This document shows, in pieces, positions 24,368 through 32,451 of a stretch of DNA of 35,987 nt (position 1 is the stretch's first letter; the number at the start of each line of letters is the position of its first letter). The notes under the pieces were generated by a model, which had not been told where the DNA came from, did not search any database, and saw only the letters and a list, made by a program, of their open reading frames with translations. The stretch is from Nocardia miyunensis NBRC 108239 (GTDB taxonomy: Bacteria > Actinomycetota > Actinomycetes > Mycobacteriales > Mycobacteriaceae), in contig NZ_BDBQ01000121.1 in NCBI RefSeq assembly GCF_001613065.1, forward strand, positions 1 through 35,987, read 5' to 3'. Made by a program: the position numbers and the translations under genes.

Positions 24368-25072
24368 ATGTCCTCACAAGCGGATATCGCGGCAAAACCA
24401 CTGGAACTCGGGCTATTTCGACCTACACACACAGTTGTGATCGACGGTCATGTCGTCGCGATCCGTATCGAGGACTTCTTCAGTCCGGATGCCGCGCGAA
24501 CCCTGACGCGATGCCTACATCGCCTCAGTTACGAGCGTGATGAAATCGCTGATCAGAAGCGCGTCAGCCGCGCCGCCCGAGATGGCGATCTCCCCGACGC
24601 TGCGCTGATCGCTTCGGCCGAAACGCCCGAGATGACTCGCGCGGTGGAGATCCTGAACGTTTTCGAGAACCCATGGCTGATAGCCAGGTTCGACGAACTC
24701 ATCGGAGCACGGCTGCGCGTATTGCGCCCGCCGACCCCGTACCGAATGGAGTGCGGCGACTTCATCCAGCCGCACGACGACCACCCGTCACCGGAGTACC
24801 GACTGTCGGTGGCCTGCAACCTGACCGAGCAGTGGCGCCCACCCGACGGCGGCGAGACCGTCGTCGGCCTCGTCGACACCGTCGCCGAGTTCGAGCATCC
24901 CGAGTTCTTCTTTCCCCTCAAACGCTTGACCTTGCGGCGCGAAACACGCACGCTCACACCGATTTTCAATTCCGCTCTCCTGCTACCCCTCACCCCGGCG
25001 CACGCGCACGCTGTCCAATCGGTCCACACAGGCCCACGGTTCTCGATCACCACTCTCTACGGCGACAGGTAA
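24368..25072 (+). CDS. Fe(II)/2-oxoglutarate-type oxygenase (prolyl-hydroxylase-like)
   Basis: A 234-aa protein with the double-stranded beta-helix oxygenase pattern. H136-D137-D138 (IQPHDD) gives the HxD pair, LSVACNLTEQW the next strand, and H214 with R224 (HAVQSVHTGPR) the distal His and the 2-oxoglutarate-binding Arg. A central GGETVVG matches the prolyl 4-hydroxylase-like layout. The likely reaction is hydroxylation, desaturation or related oxidation of an intermediate. It starts 18 bp after the previous gene. The first 25 residues are variable. Confidence 0.78.
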   Translation: MSSQADIAAKPLELGLFRPTHTVVIDGHVVAIRIEDFFSPDAARTLTRCLHRLSYERDEIADQKRVSRAARDGDLPDAALIASAETPEMTRAVEILNVFENPWLIARFDELIGARLRVLRPPTPYRMECGDFIQPHDDHPSPEYRLSVACNLTEQWRPPDGGETVVGLVDTVAEFEHPEFFFPLKRLTLRRETRTLTPIFNSALLLPLTPAHAHAVQSVHTGPRFSITTLYGDR

Positions 25073-25078
25073 CTTCCC

Positions 25079-25993
25079 ATGACCGCGACCCTGCTGACCA
25101 GTGACGAACAGCTCCATTGGAACGAGTTCGGCTACTTGCACATCCGCAACGCACTCGGCCCCGATGAGGTCTCTGCGATTCTGGCTGCCATCACCGACCT
25201 CCACCAGCGTGTCACCGGTCAGCCAAGGAGCCCGCAGCCATGTGATGACGCCGCCGCGTGGGACGACGTGTTCGACGCGGGTAACGAGCGGGATCTCAGC
25301 ATCGCCAACGCGATCGCGCACGTCGAGGCGCTCGGGCCGCTTCTGGATCATTACGCGGTGTTCGGGAGAATCCTCGGCCTCATGGGCCCCTACGTGCAGG
25401 TCCTCGGATCAGAGATCTTCATCCGTTATCCACATCAGCAGCCCTTGGTCGACTTCCACACCGACCTCGGGCCGTCCCTGCGACTGGCCGCACCCTCCCA
25501 CGGCAAGCAGATCCAACTGAAAGTCCAGTTCTTCCTTACCGATCTGACCGAACCGGACTCCGGAAATTTCACCATCGCGCCGGGCTCGCACACCCGCGGC
25601 TTCCCCGGCAAGATCGCTTACGCCGACGTCGAAGATCCGGTCCAGATCCTTGCTCGTGCAGGGGATGCGGTCATCTTCCCGTTGTCGCTGGGCCACGGCG
25701 TCGCACCAAATCGGAGTGCTACCTCCCGAGTGAGCGTTGTGCTGCGCTACGGGCAGATTTTCTGCCGCACAGTCGATTACCGGACAGCATCGCCGGGCCT
25801 GCTCGATCGCCTGACACAGCGGCAATGTCGGTTGCTCGGCGATTTCGGCGTCCGATCGCGCCCTGGCGACGTATACGGAGCCGTGCCCGACCAACTGGAC
25901 CTGATCTACGGATCCGAATGGGCGGGCATCGAAGAAGCTCAACGCGACATTCGCAAAGCGCGCATCGACCAACTCGCCTACGAAACCTTGTGA
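25079..25993 (+). CDS. Phytanoyl-CoA dioxygenase-family (PhyH) oxygenase
   Basis: A 304-aa PhyH-type Fe(II)/2-oxoglutarate oxygenase. Metal ligands are H127 and D129 (VDFHTDL) and H206 (LSLGHGVAPN); R217 is the expected 2-oxoglutarate partner. LKVQFFLTDLTEPDSGNFTIAPGSHTRG is the conserved strand region of the family. In natural product pathways PhyH enzymes hydroxylate, epoxidise, desaturate or halogenate. Two unrelated oxygenases in a row imply at least two oxidation steps. It begins six bases after the previous stop. Confidence 0.9.
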   Translation: MTATLLTSDEQLHWNEFGYLHIRNALGPDEVSAILAAITDLHQRVTGQPRSPQPCDDAAAWDDVFDAGNERDLSIANAIAHVEALGPLLDHYAVFGRILGLMGPYVQVLGSEIFIRYPHQQPLVDFHTDLGPSLRLAAPSHGKQIQLKVQFFLTDLTEPDSGNFTIAPGSHTRGFPGKIAYADVEDPVQILARAGDAVIFPLSLGHGVAPNRSATSRVSVVLRYGQIFCRTVDYRTASPGLLDRLTQRQCRLLGDFGVRSRPGDVYGAVPDQLDLIYGSEWAGIEEAQRDIRKARIDQLAYETL

Positions 25994-26007
25994 CCGAGGA
26001 GCCAGTT

Positions 26008-27789
26008 GTGAGCATGCCCACCACCATTCTCGGTGTGAACCTCGCCCGGACCAGCATCGGCATCGATCTCGATGACGGGGCTGCCACGCTTCTCGAAGAC
26101 GGCCATGTGACCGTCGCGATCGCTGAGGAGCGCCTCACACGGCGTAAACATGCCGGCGGATTCGCCAACGCCGCACGGTATTGCCTCGCCGCGCGCGGCC
26201 TCGCCCTCGCTGACATCGATACGGTCGCTGTCAGCATCTGCTGCGACCATGCACCCGAGCCCGAGTTCGCCAGACACCAACTGGCCTCGGAGGGACTCGC
26301 CGTCGAGGAGAACCAACTCGTAGTGGTTCCCTCGCATCACTTGTCCCATGCAGCCAGCGCGTTCTACCCCAGCCACTTCGAGGAGGCCGTGGTGATCGTG
26401 GCCGATAACGAAGGAACCATCATCGGCGACCGACTCGACCCGCGATACTGGCTCAACCGCCTGGAACGCACCAGTATCTACATCGGCCGCGGCACAGACC
26501 TGCATCTGCTGCGCCGCTACGCCGATCAGCCAGGTCAGCTCGGTTTCGGAGCGGCCTACAACCACTTCACCAAATGGCTCGGACTCCGTAACCACCACAA
26601 CGCAGGACAGACTATGGCGCTCGCGGCCTACGGCACAGGCAGATTCGACGGGGCCACCGTATTCTCCCCAGCTCGAGATGGATTCCGCTGCCACCTGGAA
26701 CCACCCGCCCTCACTGCCTCCGGCCATGTGGACTCGCACGGACCGATCGATGAGTTCGACCTTGAAGCCGCGGCGTTGCTGCAGACCGAAGCGGTCCGAG
26801 ATCTCGTACTCGCCCAGTCCGGAATCGATATCGGCCCTGGCCATAACTCCTGCCAAGACCCCACGGCTGCCCAGTTCGAGGTCGCACAGCTGATCCAGTC
26901 CGAACTGCAGCAAGGGTTGAGCGAACTCGTCCGTTCCGTCGTCGCCGAGACAGGTATCCATCGGGTATGTCTGGCAGGCGGCGTAGCGCTCAACTGTGTC
27001 GCCAACACTGTAATCGCAGAGCTCGACGAGGTTCATGAACTGTTCATTCAACCGGCTGCTAGCGATGTCGGCCAAGCCCTGGGCAATGCCCTCTGGGCAT
27101 ACTCGTGGGCACCTGCCCACACACGCCGCTGGGGCATGTCGACCTGCTCGCTCGGCCGCACCTACACCGACTCCGAGATCACCGCTGCCATCACCCGGTG
27201 GGGCGACCGCGTCACCAGTGAGCAGGTGACCAACGCCGGGGAAGCTGGTGCGCGACTGCTAGCGGAACAGGCAATCATCGGATGGTTCGACGGTGGAAGC
27301 GAATTCGGGCCCCGCGGACTCGGACGACGCAGCGTTCTCGCCGACCCTCGCGACCCGACCGCCAAACACCGACTGGATTCAGTGCACAAACTGCGAGCGC
27401 CGTTTCGCCCCTACGCGCCGAGCGTGCTCGCCGAGGAAGTCCCCGCCTGGTTCGACATCGACCACGACTTCTCCCGCACCGCGTCCCAGGCGATGGCATC
27501 GATGCTCGTCGCGCCTCACATTCGTTCCGACAAAAGGCATCTGGTGCCTGCGGTGGCATTCGTCGACGGCACGGCCCGCCTGCAAGCGGTCACCGAACTG
27601 GAGAACCCGCACTTCCACGAACTGATCCGAGCTTTCGCCGCCGCCACCGGAGTGCCGATGGTTCTGAACACCTCGTTCAACGCCAGCGGCGACCCGATCA
27701 TCGAAACTCCCGACGACGCTATCGAGTCCATGCTGAAAATGCGGCTTGACGTACTGATCATCGGCCGCTACCTGATTCGGGCACGGTGA
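26008..27789 (+). CDS. NodU/CmcH-family O-carbamoyltransferase
   Basis: A 593-aa carbamoyltransferase that moves the carbamoyl group of carbamoyl phosphate, through carbamoyl-adenylate, to a hydroxyl. The N-terminal Kae1-like domain has PSHHLSHAASAF (metal-binding His) and VVIVADNEGT. The C-terminal YrdC-like domain has SEFGPRGLGRRSVLADPRDP, KLRAPFRPYAPSVLAEE and LNTSFNASGDPIIETPDDA, all family signatures. I take GTG 26008 with GAGGAG seven bases upstream; ATG 26014 and a GTG at 25990 overlapping the previous stop are alternatives. Its presence predicts a hydroxyl on the intermediate, most simply made by one of the two upstream oxygenases. Confidence 0.93.
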   Translation: MSMPTTILGVNLARTSIGIDLDDGAATLLEDGHVTVAIAEERLTRRKHAGGFANAARYCLAARGLALADIDTVAVSICCDHAPEPEFARHQLASEGLAVEENQLVVVPSHHLSHAASAFYPSHFEEAVVIVADNEGTIIGDRLDPRYWLNRLERTSIYIGRGTDLHLLRRYADQPGQLGFGAAYNHFTKWLGLRNHHNAGQTMALAAYGTGRFDGATVFSPARDGFRCHLEPPALTASGHVDSHGPIDEFDLEAAALLQTEAVRDLVLAQSGIDIGPGHNSCQDPTAAQFEVAQLIQSELQQGLSELVRSVVAETGIHRVCLAGGVALNCVANTVIAELDEVHELFIQPAASDVGQALGNALWAYSWAPAHTRRWGMSTCSLGRTYTDSEITAAITRWGDRVTSEQVTNAGEAGARLLAEQAIIGWFDGGSEFGPRGLGRRSVLADPRDPTAKHRLDSVHKLRAPFRPYAPSVLAEEVPAWFDIDHDFSRTASQAMASMLVAPHIRSDKRHLVPAVAFVDGTARLQAVTELENPHFHELIRAFAAATGVPMVLNTSFNASGDPIIETPDDAIESMLKMRLDVLIIGRYLIRAR

Positions 27790-28574
27790 CCTCGATGTTC
27801 ACTGCCGAAGGACTCACCGCCCGCCGCGACGCCGAGTATTACGACCTGTTCACCGACTGGCGCCACGACATCGACTTCTACACCCGCATAGCCCTACAGC
27901 ACGGCGGCCCAATCCTCGAACTCGGTTGCGGCACTGGGCGAATCACCCACCCGATCGCCGCCACGGGCATCGAGATCGACGGCATCGACATTGCCGCCGA
28001 GCGGCTACAGATCGCACGTCGGCCGCACACAGGCGCCAGATATCAAGCCAGTCCACGATTCTGCACCGCAGATATGCGCCGTTTCACCCTCGACCGCACC
28101 TACGGCCTGGCGATCTTCCCATTCCGAGTTCTCCAGGAACTCACCACAACTCGTGACAAGATCGACTGCCTGCAGTGCGTTCACACACACCTCGACCATG
28201 ACGGCCTGGTGCTGATCGACAACTACTGCCCATCCATCTCCTACCTGGCGACCGACCCCGCGCGCTGCACAACACGGACTGAGAAATCCGGCCCGCACGG
28301 CGAGCGCATTCTGCGCACCCAGCACGTGATCAGCCGTGACTACGCCAACCAGACCCAGCAGCTCCAAGTCGTCTACGACATCACCCACCCCGACGGATCA
28401 ACAGAGCACCTGGTCATCCCCTACGAAACCAGCTACATGTTCCGCTTCGAAGTCGAACACCTCCTCGCCCGATGCGGCTTCACCATCACCCAACTCTGGG
28501 GCGGCTACGACTTCGAGCCCTTCGACAACAACGCCCCAGGCGAGCTGATCGTGCTCGCCCGACGCGCCGCGTGA
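27786..28574 (+). CDS. SAM-dependent class I methyltransferase
   Basis: A 262-aa methyltransferase with motif I ILELGCGTGRIT (about 42-53), the acidic residue after strand 2 in IDGIDIAAERLQIAR, and AIFPFRVLQELTT in the motif IV position. It probably methylates O, N or S on the pathway product. The GTG start overlaps the previous stop as GTGA; an ATG three codons later is possible. Its stop overlaps another potential GTG (28571), so it is tightly linked to the HisRS gene. Confidence 0.9.
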   Translation: MTSMFTAEGLTARRDAEYYDLFTDWRHDIDFYTRIALQHGGPILELGCGTGRITHPIAATGIEIDGIDIAAERLQIARRPHTGARYQASPRFCTADMRRFTLDRTYGLAIFPFRVLQELTTTRDKIDCLQCVHTHLDHDGLVLIDNYCPSISYLATDPARCTTRTEKSGPHGERILRTQHVISRDYANQTQQLQVVYDITHPDGSTEHLVIPYETSYMFRFEVEHLLARCGFTITQLWGGYDFEPFDNNAPGELIVLARRAA

Positions 28575-28642
28575 GCGACCTTCTACCATCTTTGGTGTGC
28601 CGCGAATCCGCGGCCGAGCCGAGACCCGAGCAAAGGACCCTG

Positions 28643-29911
28643 GTGAAAGCCGACAACAACCCCGCCCGCGGAATGAGGGACTTGCTTCCCGCCGACGTCG
28701 CGACCCGGGACCATGTGTTGCATGCGATCACCACCACCTACCGCACCTTCGGCTACCAGCGCATCGAAACCCCCGCCCTCGAAGACATCAACCGCCTCCA
28801 AGGCGGCCAAGGCGGCGAGAACGAAAAGCTCATCTACCAAGTACTGCGCCGCGGGCTGCCCGAAACCACCGAGACCAGCGAACCGATCCGCGACCTGGTC
28901 GACCTGGGCCTGCGATTCGACCTCACAGTGCCGCTGACCCGCTTCTACGGCAACAACCACGCCACTTTGCCGACACCGTTCCGGTCCTTGCAGGTCGGCC
29001 CAGTCTGGCGAGCCGAACGCCCCCAAAAGGGCCGCTACCGGCAGTTCTACCAATGCGACATCGACATGATTGGTGAACCCACCGTCCTGGCCGAAGCCGA
29101 ACTGATCGAAGCGACCACTGCCGCTCTGGCAGCAGTCGGCCTCCACACCGTTACGGTTCGGCTGTCCGACCGCCGATTCCTCAGCGCCCTGGCCACCGAC
29201 GCCGGACTGCCCGCCGACTCCTGGGACCGCTTCTTCATCACCCTCGACAAGCTCGACAAAATCGGCTGGGATGGCGTCCGCACAGAACTCACCGACATCG
29301 GCCTGCCTAGTGAGTCGATCACAACAGCCCTGGACAAGATCAGCAGCCTGCGCGAAGTCCCCGCCGAGAAACTCGCAGACACCCTCACCAACGCTGTACC
29401 AAGCCTGCCCGACACCGTGGTCGAGGACCTCGCCGCCACCTCAGCCAGCCTTGATCGGCTCGCCCAGCAGCGAGCTATGCAATGGGAGTTCGACCCCACC
29501 CTCGTGCGCGGCATGGGCTACTACACCGGCCAGATCTTCGAAATCACCCATCCCGAAATGTCCAGCTCCGTCGCGGGCGGCGGCCGATACGACAAACTCA
29601 TCGGCCGTTCCCTCGGCAAAGACGTACCCGCCTGCGGATTCTCCATCGGGTTCGAACGCATCGTCGGACTGCTCACCGACAACATCGCCCGCAACGCCAC
29701 GGCCATTCTCGCCGAAGCCGATGTCTCGGTCGCCGACACCCTCGCCATCGCGCGCGACCACCGCAACGAAGACCGGATCGTCGAAGTCGTTCGCCGCAGC
29801 GGCAAACTCGGCGCACAACTCAAACGACTCCATGCCGCAGGGTTCGCCACATTCGTCCCCGTCAGCATCGATGACGGAGCGGTCGTCATCGGTGAGGAGC
29901 GCACGATTTGA
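28643..29911 (+). CDS. hisS: Histidyl-tRNA synthetase paralogue in the biosynthetic operon
   Basis: A 422-aa class II HisRS. It has the N-terminal PARGMRDLLP, motif 2 with GPVWRAERPQKGRYRQFYQCDIDMIG, the His-specific loop LVRGMGYYTGQIFE, motif 3 ACGFSIGFERI, and a C-terminal anticodon-binding-like domain, though the last 60 residues are rather divergent. All catalytic blocks are intact, unlike HisZ-type relatives. The GTG at 28643 gives a normal N-terminus and has AAAGGA five bases upstream; a GTG at 28571 overlapping the previous stop is the alternative. As an operon member it could be a resistant copy (if the product inhibits HisRS) or supply His-tRNA or His-AMP to the pathway. Whether the genome has another hisS cannot be seen. 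Confidence 0.88.
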   Translation: MKADNNPARGMRDLLPADVATRDHVLHAITTTYRTFGYQRIETPALEDINRLQGGQGGENEKLIYQVLRRGLPETTETSEPIRDLVDLGLRFDLTVPLTRFYGNNHATLPTPFRSLQVGPVWRAERPQKGRYRQFYQCDIDMIGEPTVLAEAELIEATTAALAAVGLHTVTVRLSDRRFLSALATDAGLPADSWDRFFITLDKLDKIGWDGVRTELTDIGLPSESITTALDKISSLREVPAEKLADTLTNAVPSLPDTVVEDLAATSASLDRLAQQRAMQWEFDPTLVRGMGYYTGQIFEITHPEMSSSVAGGGRYDKLIGRSLGKDVPACGFSIGFERIVGLLTDNIARNATAILAEADVSVADTLAIARDHRNEDRIVEVVRRSGKLGAQLKRLHAAGFATFVPVSIDDGAVVIGEERTI

Positions 29912-30287
29912 CCGATGCGGGCCGGGCGCACGCTAGCGTCGGCGTACATCCTGTACCGGTACGCAACGAATCTGAGGCCGATCCCGTGTTCGGCCGCGGC
30001 TCCGAATTGGGCGGGTTAAGCGTGAGCGGTTCCCGCGATGGCTGCTTGAGACGGGCGCGTGAGCTCAAGCAGCCATCGTGAGCTGGTGTACTGGCTCACT
30101 GCCCAACGACATTGGACGCCGTGAGCACTGTTGTTTTCCAGGGTGCCAACTTTGGCGCCGCCAGCCCGTGTTTGCCTGCGGCAATGAGCAACTGGTGTGC
30201 GTACGGAATTCCGTCGACAACACCGTGCTACCCGATCAACGAAGTTCCAAGGCGGCGAGTCCAGTGCCAAACACATTGCCGACAACC
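29912..30287. other. Convergent intergenic region after the operon
   Basis: 376 bp between two convergent genes. It holds the large hairpin at 30036-30078 and a weak Cys-rich open frame (30121-30315, entered separately). Nothing else is recognised. Confidence 0.5.
30036..30078. terminator. Strong hairpin, likely operon terminator
   Basis: CGATGGCTGCTTGAG (30036-30050) and CTCAAGCAGCCATCG (30064-30078) are perfectly complementary over 15 bp with a 13-nt loop, 125 bases after the hisS stop. There is no U-tract on either side. Lying between convergent genes, it could stop transcription from both. Confidence 0.65.
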
Positions 30288-30315
30288 TTATTTACGCAAA
30301 ATTGATTTGATGTAG
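30121..30315 (+). CDS. Low-confidence small Cys-rich ORF
   Basis: A 64-codon frame from GTG 30121 encodes a peptide with five Cys and several Pro, for example SPCLPA, NWCAYGIP and TTPCYP, then VQCQTHC. No Shine-Dalgarno precedes it, it lies after the terminator-like hairpin, and its last 28 bases overlap the convergent GNAT gene. It could be a cryptic peptide gene, a gene remnant or chance. Confidence 0.15.
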   Translation: MSTVVFQGANFGAASPCLPAAMSNWCAYGIPSTTPCYPINEVPRRRVQCQTHCRQPYLRKIDLM

Positions 30316-30794
30316 GCGCGGTTTCCGGGTTTGTCGCGGTAGAGGCCGTAGCTGGCGGTGCGCCGGTAGCCGCATTGTTCGTAGAGGATGTGCGCCGCGT
30401 GTTGTTTGCTGCCGGTGTCGAGGATGATGGTGTGGTAGCCGGCGGCTTGGGCGTCATGTTCTAGACGGGCGAGCACGGCTCGGGCTATGCCGAGCCGTCG
30501 CACGGCGGGTTCGACGTACATGCGTTTGATCTCGGCGGTGAGGCCGTCGGCGTCTTCGTGGTGGCGGCGGTATCCGCCGCAACCGACCGGGGCGTCGTTG
30601 TGGTGGGCGACGATGAACAGGCCGCGCTGCGGCCGTGTGAATTCGTCAACCGAGAGCGATGATTGGTCGGCGTGGCCGTACAGTTCGGTGTTGGTGCGAT
30701 CCGCGGCGGCGAGCATGGCAGTAGCCGACGGCGAGTCGAAAGGTTCGACGCGCAGGACCGTGAGGGCGGATGTCGGTGACGGGCGTTTATCCAC
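30288..30794 (-). CDS. GNAT-family N-acetyltransferase
   Basis: A 168-aa acetyltransferase with the acetyl-CoA-binding core EIKRMYVEPAVRRLGIARAVLARLE (R-R-L-G-I-A) and a following strand TIILDTGSKQHAAHILYEQCGYR. A GCGGYRR strand precedes the core. The length and motifs fit a free-standing small-molecule or amino-acid N-acetyltransferase. It starts with GTG nine bases after the upstream regulator's stop codon, so it is probably cotranscribed with that regulator. The substrate is unknown; resistance by acetylation is one possibility given the location. Confidence 0.9.
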   Translation of the reverse strand: MDKRPSPTSALTVLRVEPFDSPSATAMLAAADRTNTELYGHADQSSLSVDEFTRPQRGLFIVAHHNDAPVGCGGYRRHHEDADGLTAEIKRMYVEPAVRRLGIARAVLARLEHDAQAAGYHTIILDTGSKQHAAHILYEQCGYRRTASYGLYRDKPGNRAYIKSILRK

Positions 30795-30803
30795 GCCTAC
30801 TGA

Positions 30804-32195
30804 TTAGCAGACCTGTGGCTGTTGCTGCGATTCCACCTTGTCCATCAGCTCCCGCACGGCCGCAGTCTTGTGGTATGGCCGTAGGTGCGACAGGACGGTG
30901 TTGAGCAAGCTGTGGCATCGGGCCGACCCGATGGAGGGTAGGAGTGGCAGCACTTGTTCTGTCTGGTAGCAGGCTTGCTCCACGTCGCCTGGCCGGTGGT
31001 TGCTCGGTAGGTGGGTCAACGCCAACGACAGCCCGTACATGACACGGTCGCGGGTGGCGTCGGCGGCGACCTGGGCAAGCCCATCCGAAAGATGAGCCTC
31101 AGCGAGGCGTCGATCGCCCAGCATCAAGTGGCATCGTCCGGCTTCACTGTCGAGCACCGCTCGGTTCATCCAGTAGCCCCATGGTGGCTCGGGCTCGCGG
31201 GAAGGGGTATCAAGCGCTTCGTACGCTCGTTGCAGCGACGACATTGTCTCGATGTGCATGCCGGACGCGGCGAAAGACCGTGCTTGCCGCATCAGGAGCA
31301 GGCTCTGCGCCCGCGGGAGCATAGGGTGACGGGCGGTGTCCAGGGCGCTCATGATCGAGATCGCGTCCCGGGGACGTCCGCGCCAGGTTTGTTGCTGTGC
31401 AATGCAACTGAGCACCAATGCCCCGAGAGCGCGATCGTCGGCGGCGACCGCCGCACGCAACGCCAACAGGTACATGCGCTGTGCCAACCCATGCTCGCCG
31501 GAATCGAACGCTGTCCACCCGGCCATTTGCGCGAGCTGGCTGGCCACGGCGAACAGGCGGCGGGCCAGTGCAGTGGTGTGTGAACAGCCATCCAGGATCT
31601 CCGCGATGTGAGCCAGCCGCAGCTCGACAGCGCGCCGCAACTGGTGACCGCTGCTGTCGCCGTCGTCCAGTCGCCGCAGGCTCGCCGCATCCTGTTCGAA
31701 ATAGTCGACCAGTTCGGTTGATATTCGGGTCGATTCGATGAGTGGACCATTGTCGGCTGCGAGCGAATGGCTATTGCTCATCCATGAACGGGTGATCGAG
31801 ATCAGATCACTGCCTGACACCGGGAAGAACGTGCGCCCGGCCGGTGTTTGGCCGTGGTTCCGCAGCAGCCGGGTGGTGTCGGCTGGAATCCACTGACCTG
31901 CTGTCACATCCGCGGTCGCGGGTCTGACAGCTGTCTCCGTGGCAGTGGTGCGTCCTGGCCACAATCGTTCGACGGTGACGGCCTCGCCGTGCACTTCGGT
32001 GAGTACGCCCGCGATCACCGATGGCAGAGGCTCCCTGGGAATTGTTCCGCGGTCGCGCCACGAGAACGGCGTGCTGGGGTGCACCCGACGATCGGGCGGC
32101 AGGTGCTTGTTCACCCTGCGCGCCAGCTCGTACGGTGACCATCCGACGTCCTCGAGGACGCGGCGCAGCTCAGTGTTCGGGGATCTCCCACCCAT
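30804..32195 (-). CDS. HTH-TPR transcriptional regulator
   Basis: A regulator of about 463 aa. The N-terminus is an XRE-like DNA-binding segment (NTELRRVLEDVGWSPYELARRVNKH, STPFSWRDRGTIPREPLP). The rest is helical with TPR-like repeats, for example the blocks around LARRLFAVASQLAQMAGW, AQRMYLLALRAAVAADD and AEAHLSDGLAQVAADAT. This is a common actinobacterial family beside specialised-metabolism or small-peptide loci. I take ATG 32195; an in-frame TTG eight codons upstream has no better RBS. A TATAGT on the minus strand about 70 bases upstream may be its -10. It is divergent from the methyltransferase/P450 block and may control it. Confidence 0.85.
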   Translation of the reverse strand: MGGRSPNTELRRVLEDVGWSPYELARRVNKHLPPDRRVHPSTPFSWRDRGTIPREPLPSVIAGVLTEVHGEAVTVERLWPGRTTATETAVRPATADVTAGQWIPADTTRLLRNHGQTPAGRTFFPVSGSDLISITRSWMSNSHSLAADNGPLIESTRISTELVDYFEQDAASLRRLDDGDSSGHQLRRAVELRLAHIAEILDGCSHTTALARRLFAVASQLAQMAGWTAFDSGEHGLAQRMYLLALRAAVAADDRALGALVLSCIAQQQTWRGRPRDAISIMSALDTARHPMLPRAQSLLLMRQARSFAASGMHIETMSSLQRAYEALDTPSREPEPPWGYWMNRAVLDSEAGRCHLMLGDRRLAEAHLSDGLAQVAADATRDRVMYGLSLALTHLPSNHRPGDVEQACYQTEQVLPLLPSIGSARCHSLLNTVLSHLRPYHKTAAVRELMDKVESQQQPQVC

Positions 32196-32390
32196 GGCTC
32201 GAAACACTACTGGCCGCAACGCAATTCGGCGGGGGCCACGTGAAATTCAGCAAAATACTATAGCGCCACGCTCATAGTCGGCGTTTTACAGCACGCACAC
32301 CCCTGGCTCGGAAACCCGGGAACGACTGTGCTGGAAAAGCGAAGCCGATCGCCCCAGGGGACTTGCTGTCCGCGTTCGGCACCGCGTGAC

Positions 32391-32400
32391 AAAGGAGGTG
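32391..32400 (+). promoter_or_regulatory. Perfect Shine-Dalgarno before a 15-codon ORF
   Basis: AAAGGAGGTG, fully complementary to the 16S rRNA 3' end, lies three bases before ATG 32404 (six from the GGAGG core). This is the strongest ribosome binding site in the window. Confidence 0.65.
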
Positions 32401-32403
32401 CAC

Positions 32404-32451
32404 ATGCGGAGACCGAGAGCCAAAAAGGGCGGCGTCGCCTCGAAGCCGTGA
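32404..32451 (+). CDS. 15-codon ORF, possible peptide gene or interrupted small gene
   Basis: It encodes MRRPRAKKGGVASKP then TGA, after a perfect Shine-Dalgarno. Beyond that TGA the same frame stays open for 43 more codons (32452-32580). That stretch has a protein-like, amphipathic composition (WTELSARARWNDRIDRKWKH). The gene may therefore be a real tiny peptide, or a 58-codon gene broken by a Trp-to-stop change. No family is recognised. It lies upstream of an O-methyltransferase and a P450. Confidence 0.4.
   Translation: MRRPRAKKGGVASKP

Noticed and set aside
32449..32451. TGA read as selenocysteine in the short ORF
   Set aside because: No SECIS-like hairpin evident directly downstream and no redox motif; an ordinary stop or nonsense change is simpler.
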